Source of the DNA: JBFWWP01 sp050246115
Lineage (GTDB): Bacteria > Planctomycetota > UBA8108 > UBA1146 > JAJFFE01
Assembly (NCBI GenBank): GCA_050246115.1
Contig: JBFWWP010000008.1
Location: 62,001 to 126,000 of the forward strand
Direction of reading: 5' to 3'
Length of the DNA: 64,000 nucleotides
The notes under the pieces were generated by a model, which worked only from the letters and a program-made list of their open reading frames with translations, ran no database searches and had not been told where the DNA came from. A program made the position numbers and the translations under genes. Shown one piece after another: positions 27,217 to 35,489 of this stretch (positions within the stretch are counted from its first letter, which is position 1; every line of letters starts with the position of its first letter).

Positions 27217-28257
27217 ATGTCAGCCCCGAGCGTCGTGAAGATCCTGACCATCTCCATTGTGGCCAGCGTGATCACGGCGACCACGGTTGCTCGGATCGTG
27301 CGGCCCGCAGGTTCCCCTTCCGCCAGCTTGCCGGATCCTGCCAGTTCGCAGCCCGACCCCGACTCCGACCTCGAACTGCGGCTCGACGAGTTGACCGAAC
27401 GTGTAGCTCAGATCGCCGAACGCCTCGAGGCGCAAGCCGCTGCCCTTGCCGCGCAAGATGTGGCTCTTGAGCAGGCGCTAGCTGCCGCGGCCAACGCAAG
27501 TGCCGCGTTGGGCCAAGCTCCGAACTCGACGGCGAGTACGCCAGAGTCGCCGAGCGTCGAGGCACAGATCCAAGCGGCAGCCGCGGACTTCGAGTTTCTC
27601 GGCAAACTCGGAATCGGCGCGTACAACCACGCGCGTGCCCAACAACTCATCGAGAAGCTGCGCACCTTGGGCGCCGAAGGGTACGCGTTGTTGGCAGATG
27701 AGCTGAACCACGAGAATCCGGACCGCCGCTTCGCGGCCGCGGCCGTCGCGGAAGGGCTCAAAGACCCGGCACTGGTGGAACCGCTCGAGCGCAGCGCGCT
27801 CGAAGACGAAAGCTTCATCGTGCGCCGCATGTCATCCCACGCGCTGGCCTTTCTTGGCGACGAGACCGCGGGCGACTCCCTGGTTCGGGTGATCGACAAC
27901 GAAACGCGTGACGCCGGCGTGCTGCTCAACAGCTGGTACGGACTCGCCACGCTGGGGCGCCCAGAGGCCGTCACGACCTTCGCCCGCGTGCTGGACCACT
28001 CTGGGGGCGATCTGCCCGCAGACTTCGTCGTGGACACCGCGCTCAAGATCCCGGATCGCGACGAGCGACTCCTGGGCGCTTTCGAGCTCGCGCTCGGTCG
28101 GGCTTCGGTGTCGCTGCCGATGAAGAGCCGCGTGCTCTCCACGCTGGCTCGCAGCAATAGCGCGGCCGCGCGCCAGGTGATCCAACGCGTAGCCGACGAC
28201 GAGTCCGCGCCCGCCGAACTGCGTGCGCAGGCCCAGCAGATCCTGACCGGGGGATGA
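27217..28257 (+). CDS. Single-pass membrane protein with coiled coil and HEAT-like repeats
   Basis: A 346-residue protein starting at ATG 27217 with GAGGAG about 8 nt upstream. Residues about 5-28 (VVKILTISIVASVITATTVA) form an uncleaved membrane anchor. A Pro/Ser linker and a short coiled coil (LRLDELTERVAQIAERLEAQ, about 52-75) follow. From about residue 110 to the end, helical repeats of HEAT/PBS-lyase type are visible (DRRFAAAAVAEGLKDPALVE, RRMSSHALAFLGDETAGDSL, SWYGLATLGRPEAVTTFARV). The repeats would lie outside the cytoplasmic membrane. It is a likely protein-interaction scaffold; no enzyme motif is present. The 17-bp repeat array occupies its 5' leader. A lipoprotein gene follows 50 bp downstream. 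Confidence 0.7.
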   Translation: MSAPSVVKILTISIVASVITATTVARIVRPAGSPSASLPDPASSQPDPDSDLELRLDELTERVAQIAERLEAQAAALAAQDVALEQALAAAANASAALGQAPNSTASTPESPSVEAQIQAAAADFEFLGKLGIGAYNHARAQQLIEKLRTLGAEGYALLADELNHENPDRRFAAAAVAEGLKDPALVEPLERSALEDESFIVRRMSSHALAFLGDETAGDSLVRVIDNETRDAGVLLNSWYGLATLGRPEAVTTFARVLDHSGGDLPADFVVDTALKIPDRDERLLGAFELALGRASVSLPMKSRVLSTLARSNSAAARQVIQRVADDESAPAELRAQAQQILTGG

Positions 28258-28307
28258 GCGGTACTTGCCCGAGTTCCCCATGACCCGTCCGAGGTAGATG
28301 GCCGACG

Positions 28308-29264
28308 ATGATCGCTCACGCGCGCGCGCACTCTCTCGATCGACGGCCTGCTGGGCGCGCGCGCCTGCTGCTGGGCATGACTCTGGTCGCTGGCCTCAAC
28401 TTCGGATGCAACCCGGCGAAGTCTGGGGGTGAAGACGTGTTTCCGTTTTCTCGCAAGAGCAAGAATGTCGACGCGGTGCCCACCGTGATCCATGAGCGGC
28501 TTCACGCCGAGTTGGTTCCGGAGCGCGAGCTGCCGGGTGTCTCGCCCGTGGGGACGCCGCTTCGGGGAGCTTGCGAACGGATGCGGTTGACGACACGCGC
28601 CGCGGGCGCGCCGCTCACCGCCTTCGAGACCGGCACTGAGGTCTCGCAGATGGCGTTCGTGGTGCGAAAGGTGCCCAACTTAGACCCGTTTGCCATCGTC
28701 AATGACAGTGCTGGGCGGAGAGTCGAGTTGTGGCCGCTGGCTCCCGACGCCCTCGAGCTACGCGGCAAGCCCGACCCCGTGAGTTTTGGGGTAGATCAGA
28801 GCCGCTGGGTCACGTGCTCCGTCCTCGACGCGACCGCCCTCCCTGGGCAAAGGTTGCTCGTGGCGGTTTCCTACCACGATCCGCGTCCCCGCTACGCGCT
28901 CTACGTCTATGAGTTGCTACACCGGCGTTTCGCTCACTTGGCCGACGTCGCTCCCGATGCCCGAGATCTCTCGCGGTTGTTCGATCAACGGATCATCCGC
29001 GATCACGAACATCTCGTGCTGTACTACAGCGACACCCGCCGCAAGTCGGCCGAGATCTACCACAACTACTACAATCATCTGGTCTTGTTCGCCCGCGAAC
29101 GACCAGGACTGGAGATCCTGAAGTTGGGGATCGACGTGGGCAACGTCAGGGCCTGGGGGGTCGTCGGCCGCAAGCTGTACTTGGAAACCATCGACAATCG
29201 CGATCACAGCAACCCCAGGGTGGGGCACTGGTCGCTCGACCTCCGAAAGGTACTCGAGGAGTAG
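28308..29264 (+). CDS. Predicted lipoprotein of unknown function
   Basis: A 318-residue protein. The N-terminus is Arg-rich, then LLLGMTLVAGLNFGC gives a lipobox-like cleavage site before the Cys at about residue 34. ATG at 28308 follows CCGAGG at some distance; an internal ATG at 28377 would place the hydrophobic segment at the very start and is a reasonable alternative. The mature part has no family that I recognise; alternating strands such as LLVAVSYHDPRPRYALYVYE and LEILKLGIDVGNVRAWGVV suggest a beta-propeller or beta-sandwich fold. It follows the HEAT-like gene by 50 bp and is probably in the same transcript. Confidence 0.65.
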   Translation: MIAHARAHSLDRRPAGRARLLLGMTLVAGLNFGCNPAKSGGEDVFPFSRKSKNVDAVPTVIHERLHAELVPERELPGVSPVGTPLRGACERMRLTTRAAGAPLTAFETGTEVSQMAFVVRKVPNLDPFAIVNDSAGRRVELWPLAPDALELRGKPDPVSFGVDQSRWVTCSVLDATALPGQRLLVAVSYHDPRPRYALYVYELLHRRFAHLADVAPDARDLSRLFDQRIIRDHEHLVLYYSDTRRKSAEIYHNYYNHLVLFARERPGLEILKLGIDVGNVRAWGVVGRKLYLETIDNRDHSNPRVGHWSLDLRKVLEE

Positions 29265-29375
29265 GCTGCAGTCGGACGCACGCGCTTGATGGGGACCCTG
29301 CCCGGACTTCGTCTGGGCTAGTCTCCTTCCCAGGGGCTCTCGAACGCCCCGACGTCATCGGTTTGGGAGACACAA

Positions 29376-30674
29376 ATGCCGGCAGGAGATGTCCTTACCC
29401 CGAAGGAGGCGGCCTACGTCGCCACCAACAGCTACTTCACGCTCAAGGACTGGATCGACAAGGAGCCTTCGGCGGGCGTCGAGTCGCGCTCGAACATCCA
29501 CGATCGCGTGTTGGGGTCTGCCACCGCGGGTAGCGCGTCGCACGCGAACACTTCCCTCGCAGCCACCGGTTTGAGCGGCGCGACCCTCGGCAACGTCCAC
29601 TCCGCCAAGACCGGCTTCGGCACGAGTTCGGGTTTCGGGTATACGTTGACGTTCCAGGCGCCCGGCAAGAAGCACATCGTGATCGCGACCCGAGGCACCC
29701 GGCCCGAACTGGGAGCGCCAGACATCCTCACCGACCTGCGAGCCGCCGCCAGCTCGTTCTACGACTTCGGTCCGGTCCACAAGGGGTTCCTTCGTACCTT
29801 CGAGAGTATCCTGCCCAACGTGTTGCGGGATCTTCCGCAGGTCCAGAGCGCCGATGTCGTGCACTGCGTGGGGCACAGCTTGGGGGGCGCGGTCGCTACC
29901 TTGGTGGCCGCACACTTCGCGCGATCTCACCCCAATGTGAAGCTCTACACGTTCGGGAGCCCGCGCGTTGGCTGTTTCAACACGTACCAGGCCCTGCAAC
30001 AGGTGATTGGTCCCGAGAACATCTTTCGCGTCGCGCACGATCTCGATCCGATTGGATTGATTGCGCCGTTTCCCTACATTCACGTGCAACCGAAGCCGAA
30101 AGATCGCAACAATCTGACGCTGGTGTCGCCGACCGGGAGTCTCCTGAGCACGGCGAACCACGACATGGTTCAGTACATCAATTCCGTGGCGAGCTTGGGT
30201 TGGGATGAAGTGCGTCTGGCCGCCAATGCGGTCGACTACGAGAACTCCTTGCTGTGTCGCTGGCTACTCCACGAGACGAACGATCCCGGTTGGGTGACGT
30301 ATGCGTCGGCCAAGACCCTGTCGCTGTTGTTCAAGCTGTTCAGCCACGTGCTCAAGCTTCTCAGTACTTCCGTGATCCTCGGCCTGACGGCGCTCGACCT
30401 GCTCGCCGAGATCTTGCTGAAGGGTCTGAACAAGCTCGCGATCCTCGGCCAGAAGATATTTGACCTGTTGCGACACGCGGCTACCTGGGCGGGCGTCAAG
30501 GCGACCAAGATCGCCGACTTCTCGGCCGGCGTCATCAAGTCGATCCTCGGCAAGATGTTGGCGGCGATCAAGGCGATCGCGGTGCCGGCGATCACGACCG
30601 TCGCTCGCAATCTTCGGCCGATGACCCTAGGAATCGCGGGCACGTGGGCGCTTCGTGCAGCTGGCGTGATCTAG
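29376..30674 (+). CDS. Class 3 (fungal-type) lipase with long hydrophobic C-terminal helices
   Basis: A 432-residue alpha/beta hydrolase without signal peptide; ATG at 29376 with GGGAGA 5 nt upstream. The nucleophile elbow is GHSLGG with Ser168; the likely triad partners are Asp224 (DLDP) and His262 (NHDM), the normal order and spacing of Lipase_3 proteins. IVIATRGT (about 101-108) holds the oxyanion-side strand. After about residue 300 comes an unusual tail of amphipathic or hydrophobic helices (LLFKLFSHVLKLLSTSVILG, LGKMLAAIKAIAVPAITTVA) that could insert in membranes. A small acidic gene lies 73 bp downstream. Lipase-plus-membrane-tail layout and absence of a Sec signal would fit a specialised effector, but secretion genes are not seen, so this is speculative; a cytoplasmic phospholipase is equally possible. 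Confidence 0.8.
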   Translation: MPAGDVLTPKEAAYVATNSYFTLKDWIDKEPSAGVESRSNIHDRVLGSATAGSASHANTSLAATGLSGATLGNVHSAKTGFGTSSGFGYTLTFQAPGKKHIVIATRGTRPELGAPDILTDLRAAASSFYDFGPVHKGFLRTFESILPNVLRDLPQVQSADVVHCVGHSLGGAVATLVAAHFARSHPNVKLYTFGSPRVGCFNTYQALQQVIGPENIFRVAHDLDPIGLIAPFPYIHVQPKPKDRNNLTLVSPTGSLLSTANHDMVQYINSVASLGWDEVRLAANAVDYENSLLCRWLLHETNDPGWVTYASAKTLSLLFKLFSHVLKLLSTSVILGLTALDLLAEILLKGLNKLAILGQKIFDLLRHAATWAGVKATKIADFSAGVIKSILGKMLAAIKAIAVPAITTVARNLRPMTLGIAGTWALRAAGVI

Positions 30675-30747
30675 GCCCCAAGGCAAACGCGTACCGCGGT
30701 TGCCAAGGCAGGGATTGGGTGCAGCCCGCGATCGATAGGGATGAGTC

Positions 30748-31290
30748 ATGAGCGAAGAAGAGTTCCATTACCTGTTCGTGAATGCGAATTGCCTGGCGGA
30801 GCTCGCCTTGCGGGAGTCCATGCAGGATCTCGACGCGTGGCTGACCGCAGCGACGGTTCCGCCGCCGGAGGATGCGGTAGAGCCCGTGGAGCCAAGCTTC
30901 GAGGGGCTCGACTTCGAGGCTCTCGCGGGACTCGACTTCTTCGGAGGGGACTCGTCGATCGAGGGGGGCATCGTGGAGCCGGCCGAAGAACTCCTGCAGC
31001 GCGAGAGCGGTCCGGCGGCGACCGAACCGAAGTCAGAGCCCTTCGACCGCGACGTGTACCTCGACCGGGCCTATCGTGCGGGCGACGAACTCGGGGAACG
31101 CATCGCCAAGGCCCGCTCCCGAGTCGACTTCGCTCGCCTCGAGTCGAGCTTGGCCGAACTCCCTCGGGGGCCGGCTCCGCTCAGCGCGAGACTCTCCGGC
31201 GATCAGCTGCAGACGTGGCTCGAACGCTACCTCACCGGCTCCGAGCCGCTGGTCGATGTGGTTCTCGCCATCCGGGAGGCTGAGGTTTGA
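30748..31290 (+). CDS. Small acidic protein of unknown function
   Basis: A 180-residue protein with no signal peptide or membrane helix. ATG at 30748 is used, with AGGGA about 8 nt upstream; a neighbouring ATG at 30741 opens a competing frame of Arg-rich shadow sequence and was rejected. Residues 1-35 are helical (FHYLFVNANCLAELALRESM), followed by a Pro/Glu/Asp-rich linker (about 36-100) and a helical C-terminal half (DLDRAYRAGD-like, about 105-180). I do not recognise the family. It follows the lipase gene in the same direction by 73 bp, so it may be a partner, chaperone or inhibitor of the lipase; this rests on position alone. Confidence 0.6.
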   Translation: MSEEEFHYLFVNANCLAELALRESMQDLDAWLTAATVPPPEDAVEPVEPSFEGLDFEALAGLDFFGGDSSIEGGIVEPAEELLQRESGPAATEPKSEPFDRDVYLDRAYRAGDELGERIAKARSRVDFARLESSLAELPRGPAPLSARLSGDQLQTWLERYLTGSEPLVDVVLAIREAEV

Positions 31291-31339
31291 AGTCGGTCGG
31301 ACCGCTCGACGGCGCACTCGGCGTAGCGCGCACCGCCGA

Positions 31340-32188
31340 TCACTCGCGCTTCTCCGCGCCGAGTCGGATCTTCGCGGAAACTGGGAAGTGGTCGCTCGGG
31401 TACTGACCGTCCCGCGACTCCGTATGGATCGTGGCGCTCAATACCGCGCTGGCCCCTCGGGCGAGAATCCAGTCGATTCGCGGACCGTCCTCCTGCGGTG
31501 TGTGGTAACCGTGATAGGTCGCAAACGCCGCGGACTTCGACGTGGCCGCGGTCCACGTGTCGATGATCCCCGATTGCACGAGAGTCGCGTAGGCTGCGCT
31601 CGCAGTCGCGGGAGCGTTGAAGTCGCCGGTAATGAGCACCGGCAGGGTTGCGTCGAACTCGTTCACGAGCTGCGACAAGAACAGCGCGCTCTTCACGCGG
31701 GAGGGTTCGCTCTCGTGGTCGAAGTGGGTGTTGACCACGAGGAAGCGTGATCCGTCGCGTCGGTCGCGGAACTCGACCCAGGTGACCATCCGCACCACGG
31801 TGTTGCCCCAGCTCTTGGAGCCGACGGCGAGCGGGGTGTCGGACAGCCAGCGGTGGTCGTACGCGAGCGGTTCGAACCGGTCGCGACGGTAGAAGATCGC
31901 CATGAACTCGCCGCGACTCCCGCCGTCGCGTCCCGTGCCGATCCAATCGTAGTCCGGGAGGTCTGCATCGAGGTCGCGGAGCTGCGCGTACAGTCCTTCC
32001 TGGGTGCCCACGATGTCGGGAGATTCGGACTGCCAGAGCGCCTTCATGACCGGGCGCCGCGCTTCCCATGAGTTCGGGCCTGAGGCGCTCGCGTAGCGGA
32101 GATTGAAGGTCCAAACGTCGACCTCCGCGCCGGAGACTTCCCCCGAGGCGAAGAGCAATCCAAAGAGGACGATCCAGTACCCGTTCAT
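31340..32188 (-). CDS. Secreted endonuclease/exonuclease/phosphatase (EEP) family protein
   Basis: A 282-residue protein with signal peptide MNGYWIVLFGLLFASGEVSG and cleavage near SGA. All main EEP motifs are present: TFNLRY (about 27-32), GTQEG with the metal-binding Glu (about 61-65), VVNTHFDHES (about 150), GDFNAPA (about 186), RIDWIL (about 238) and SDHFPV with the catalytic His near the end. The family cleaves phosphodiester or phosphomonoester bonds in DNA, RNA, inositol phosphates or lipids using Mg2+; the substrate here cannot be told. Secretion suggests scavenging of phosphate or nucleic acid. It is convergent with the small acidic gene (49 bp between the stops) and divergent from the DUF4198 gene. 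Confidence 0.85.
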   Translation of the reverse strand: MNGYWIVLFGLLFASGEVSGAEVDVWTFNLRYASASGPNSWEARRPVMKALWQSESPDIVGTQEGLYAQLRDLDADLPDYDWIGTGRDGGSRGEFMAIFYRRDRFEPLAYDHRWLSDTPLAVGSKSWGNTVVRMVTWVEFRDRRDGSRFLVVNTHFDHESEPSRVKSALFLSQLVNEFDATLPVLITGDFNAPATASAAYATLVQSGIIDTWTAATSKSAAFATYHGYHTPQEDGPRIDWILARGASAVLSATIHTESRDGQYPSDHFPVSAKIRLGAEKRE

Positions 32189-32529
32189 GTTCGATTCCGT
32201 TCGACGACTTACGATGGGGTGCCAAGAAAAGCGCGTACCGTGCTGTTCGGGGGCGACTTTCGTGACGTCGATGACCCGCGAAAGGCCGAGTCTTCGGCAC
32301 CGAGCGCACGATCGTCGAGATCGCGATGGTACCGTACGTGAACTCGTTGCGGGATCCTATGTTGCGGACTCGCAGTCGCGGCCGGGGCGAGGATCACGCG
32401 CGGCGATGTTGCAAGCGCGATCGCGCTCCGCCAGACTCAGGCCTGCTGGCGACGAGATCCGGAGGACCCGGAGACCCTAAAGGCCCGGAGACCCTGAACC
32501 CAAGCGATGAGACGAACGGGAGGCCTGCA
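32189..32529. promoter_or_regulatory. Divergent intergenic region
   Basis: About 340 bases between the EEP gene (minus) and the DUF4198 gene (plus). Near 32467-32500 the short motif CCGGAGACCCT occurs twice. GGGAGG at 32518-32523 is the Shine-Dalgarno of the plus-strand gene. No gene and no clear promoter consensus are seen. Confidence 0.4.
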
Positions 32530-33390
32530 GTGACCAAGGTTCCAAGTTGGTGCGCCGTCGGGAGTGTGTTCTTCGGCCTACTACTCGTTGCCGGGCTCGC
32601 GCAGGCGCATGATATGTGGCTGATTCCACCGCGCGCGGCGACGGTCGGCTCTCCGGCGACCACCGTGGTCTCGGTCGGCATGGATTTTCCCGTGAGCGAG
32701 CACGCGATCCCGCTGGAACGGCTCACGTTGCAGCTACTCCGGCCGGATGGGCGGCGGGCCGAGGTGGCGGAGTTGATCGACACCCGGAAGGACGAGGCGG
32801 CCAAGCATTCGATCGTGTCGGTCGTTCCGGATACTGACGGTCTCTGGGTGCTCGGTTGCAGCACGCGTCCGAACCAGCTCGAACTCGATGCGGAGAAGTT
32901 CAACGACTACCTACTCCACGATGGCCTGCTCCATGTCTACAAGATGCGTTTCGACGCCGGGGAACTCGGCGAGAAGGGGCGCGAACAGTACAGTAAGTAC
33001 ACGAAGTGTCTCATTCCGGTCGGCAACGCGGCGGCTGGCAGTTCCGCTTTGCAACCGTTGGGGCTGCGACTCGAGATCGTGCCGCTCGCCGATCCCCTTG
33101 CCTGCCGCGCTGGCGGCGCGCTGGCGGTGAAGGTCTTGTTCGAGGGTGCTCCACTCCCCAAAGCAAACCTCTGTTGGGACCACTCGGGTAACGGTGAGGA
33201 CTTCACCGGGCAAACCTGGACCGATGAAGCTGGGGTGGCGCTGGTTCCCGTCGCGAAGTCCGGGTTGTTTACGCTGCGTTTGGTCCACATGACGCGACCC
33301 AAGACCGCGGACTACGAATGGGAGTCCTTCTGGGCTTCGTTGACGTGGTACGTTCCTGACTCGGCGAGTGGCGCTGGTCGCCGTCCATAG
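32530..33390 (+). CDS. Secreted DUF4198 (NikM-like) protein
   Basis: A 286-residue protein. GTG at 32530 with GGGAGG 6 nt upstream gives a good signal peptide (FFGLLLVAGLAQA), with the mature protein starting HDMWLIPP. The longer open frame upstream lacks a signal peptide at its start and was rejected. Mature DUF4198 proteins typically begin with AH..W and consist of two beta-sandwich domains; the family includes periplasmic components linked to Co/Ni uptake (NikM). Here GQTWTDEAGVALVPVAKSGL (about 235-255) is the typical C-terminal domain strand set. No nickel transport gene is adjacent. The mature N-terminal His could bind metal (inference). Confidence 0.8.
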   Translation: MTKVPSWCAVGSVFFGLLLVAGLAQAHDMWLIPPRAATVGSPATTVVSVGMDFPVSEHAIPLERLTLQLLRPDGRRAEVAELIDTRKDEAAKHSIVSVVPDTDGLWVLGCSTRPNQLELDAEKFNDYLLHDGLLHVYKMRFDAGELGEKGREQYSKYTKCLIPVGNAAAGSSALQPLGLRLEIVPLADPLACRAGGALAVKVLFEGAPLPKANLCWDHSGNGEDFTGQTWTDEAGVALVPVAKSGLFTLRLVHMTRPKTADYEWESFWASLTWYVPDSASGAGRRP

Positions 33391-33449
33391 TTTCGAGTCC
33401 CGACGGCTGCCGGGGCTTCAGCACCCAGAGAGGATCAAGGACCACCGCT

Positions 33450-34745
33450 GTGAGACTCTTTGGACTTCTGATGTCGTTGGCGTCGACGTTGCTCGTCGGC
33501 TGCCTCTCTACGAGATCGAGTGATGTCGCTCCGCCGCCTCAGCTGGAGCGGGTATCCACGGCCGTACCGTGGCCGCGCGGGCTGGTGCTCGCGGAGGGCA
33601 AGGTCGTCGCGCTTGCGCGCGGACGGCATCGCAGCGCCGGAGGTCCCGATCCGACCCTCGAGGACCACGCCGGCACGTTGTTCGTCGTCGATCCGGAGAT
33701 CTCGGAGCCGGTGGTTCGCGGTGGCCCGGTTGGCCGCGCCGTGCGGGAGAACGGCAGACCGTGGATCGCGCCGACCGAGCCGCCGTTTCGTCTCTGGCGT
33801 CGTTCCGCCGATACGCTGGCGGATGAAGTGACGGACCGCCCGTACTGCACGCTGGCCTGGGATCCGCGCTCTCGCAACTTCTTCATCTGCGGCTATAGCG
33901 GAATCGACGTACCCGGGAGGGCTCGGTTTCGCAAGAATGCGTCCGACAGTGTGCTGCGCTACGACCTGCGCGCGCAGCGTTGGTTCGTCGTCGAGTCCCA
34001 TGATCCCTCGGTCGTCGATTCCCACTCGTTGACGTACACGGTGCCCAATACCTTCTATCCCCATCACGACCCTCGAGCCGAGGATCCACCGCACGGTTGG
34101 TTGAACGGTCCGGACGGCGCCGTCGTGGCCGGCCGCTTTCTCTATGTCGTCGCGAAGGACAACAGCGTGATGGTCCAGTACGACTTGCAGGGAGTTCAGC
34201 AGGACTCCGGCGCGGGCGCGCCCCCGAGCTGCCTGGTTCTCGGGGATCGCGTGATCATCGCCGACGGCGAGCATCGCGAGGCGCAGCGCGTCGAAGGGCA
34301 CAGTGCCCTGGAAGTATGGGGAGGGTATCTCTACGTTGGTTTCCGGACGACTTCGGACATCGTGAGATTCCGACTGCTCGCGAGTGGCGACCTCGCCGAG
34401 CCTCTCGTCGGCGAGCGCGTTGCGCAGTTCGAGCCTTACGACCCCGCGACCGGGAAGAGCGCGGATCTCATGGACATGGCGTTCAACAGTCGTGGAGAGC
34501 TGTTCGTTTCCATTGCCCGCCATGGCCAGATCTGGAACATCGGTCGCCCCGACCCGGACCGAGTGTTCCGACCCGGGTCGGGCACGCCCTACGTCGACCT
34601 GCAAGGGCTCACCGACAACCCGGACGCCAAGTCGGGAAACATCGAGTTCGATCGGGAAGACCGGCTCTACATCTGTTGTGGTAACGACGATGTCGGACCC
34701 GACGCGCGAATCGCCGGCGTGATCTACCGCGCTACACCACGCTGA
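33450..34745 (+). CDS. Predicted lipoprotein with beta-propeller-like repeats
   Basis: A 431-residue protein. GTG at 33450 with AAGGA 8 nt upstream; signal peptide MRLFGLLMSLASTLLVGC has a lipobox before Cys18. The mature part shows repeated short strand blocks of a propeller (GTLFVVDPEIS, FLYVVAKDNSVMVQYDLQG, GYLYVGFRTTSDIVRFRL, GELFVSIARHGQIWNIG, DRLYICCGNDDVG), similar to NHL/SMP-30-type propellers. No catalytic motif is evident. It follows the DUF4198 gene by 59 bp in the same direction, so both may belong to one envelope operon. Exact ligand or partner unknown. Confidence 0.7.
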   Translation: MRLFGLLMSLASTLLVGCLSTRSSDVAPPPQLERVSTAVPWPRGLVLAEGKVVALARGRHRSAGGPDPTLEDHAGTLFVVDPEISEPVVRGGPVGRAVRENGRPWIAPTEPPFRLWRRSADTLADEVTDRPYCTLAWDPRSRNFFICGYSGIDVPGRARFRKNASDSVLRYDLRAQRWFVVESHDPSVVDSHSLTYTVPNTFYPHHDPRAEDPPHGWLNGPDGAVVAGRFLYVVAKDNSVMVQYDLQGVQQDSGAGAPPSCLVLGDRVIIADGEHREAQRVEGHSALEVWGGYLYVGFRTTSDIVRFRLLASGDLAEPLVGERVAQFEPYDPATGKSADLMDMAFNSRGELFVSIARHGQIWNIGRPDPDRVFRPGSGTPYVDLQGLTDNPDAKSGNIEFDREDRLYICCGNDDVGPDARIAGVIYRATPR

Positions 34746-35045
34746 GGACCGACGCGGGGACGGAGCGTGCTTCGGGTTCCGCAGCGCCACCAGACTCCCG
34801 GGTCGCGACCCCGGACTGATGCTCGGGTGTGGCGCGTCGTGCTGCGGTTGCGGTGGGCGGCGCCTGGCCGCGACGCCGCATATCGCCGGGGCACGAGGTC
34901 TCGGGGGCATGGTCATGTCGCTCGCACCGCGCCGCCCGACTCGCCGCCGATTCGAGCCGGTAGTCCCGTCCGAGAAGTCCTTCCGGCCGGTCGATCCTCG
35001 TCGTATCCTGCGATCCAGTCAATGTCGGGGCGGAGTTGTGCTTTG
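34746..35045. other. Intergenic region
   Basis: About 300 bases between the propeller lipoprotein and the EIIA-like gene. No gene or clear promoter consensus is recognised; it must carry the promoter of the EIIA-ClC pair unless that pair is read from the upstream operon. Confidence 0.4.
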
Positions 35046-35489
35046 ATGGACCAAAGGGAACGAATCCTCCGGGCGGGCGTCCGGTTGCGGCTTTCCGCGA
35101 CCGGCGAGACGGAGGCGATCCGGGAGCTCGCCGAGTCGCTGCGGGAGGAGCCCGATGTCATCGATTTCGATGGGTTCGTGGCAGCCGTTCTCAAGCGGCA
35201 ACAGATCGACCCCCCGGTCCTGGGTGAAGGCATCGCCATGCCCCATGCCCGCACGGAGTGCGTGCGCAGCATTGTGACTGCCTTCGGGATCGCCGATACC
35301 CCGATTCCGTTTGGCCCCGGTCGTACGCCGGTCCAGTTCTTGGTGTTGATCGGCACTCCTCCGAACCGCGCGTCCGAGTATCTCGCTTGGGTTTCGGGGT
35401 TGGTGCGACGACTGGCCCGGCCGGACGTCCGCGCGGCGCTTCTCGTCAGTGCGACCCCGGCCGATTGCCTGCGGACGCTCGCCGAATGA
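35046..35489 (+). CDS. PTS EIIA (fructose/nitrogen type)-domain protein
   Basis: A 147-residue EIIA type-2 domain. The phosphorylatable His lies in GIAMPHAR (His about residue 68), the hallmark of PtsN/FruA-type EIIA. LVLIGTPPNRASEYLAWVSG and RRLARPDVRAALLVSATP are typical following segments. No EIIB, EIIC, HPr or EI gene is in the window, so a regulatory rather than transport role is likely. The stop overlaps the start of the ClC gene (ATGA at 35486-35489), which points to translational coupling and to control of the channel by this domain (inference). ATG at 35046 begins the domain; the frame upstream is unlikely to be coding. Confidence 0.8.
   Translation: MDQRERILRAGVRLRLSATGETEAIRELAESLREEPDVIDFDGFVAAVLKRQQIDPPVLGEGIAMPHARTECVRSIVTAFGIADTPIPFGPGRTPVQFLVLIGTPPNRASEYLAWVSGLVRRLARPDVRAALLVSATPADCLRTLAE

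Noticed and set aside
30741..31283. Alternative frame starting at ATG 30741
   Set aside because: Arg/Gly-rich shadow of the acidic protein; no domain and poor composition.
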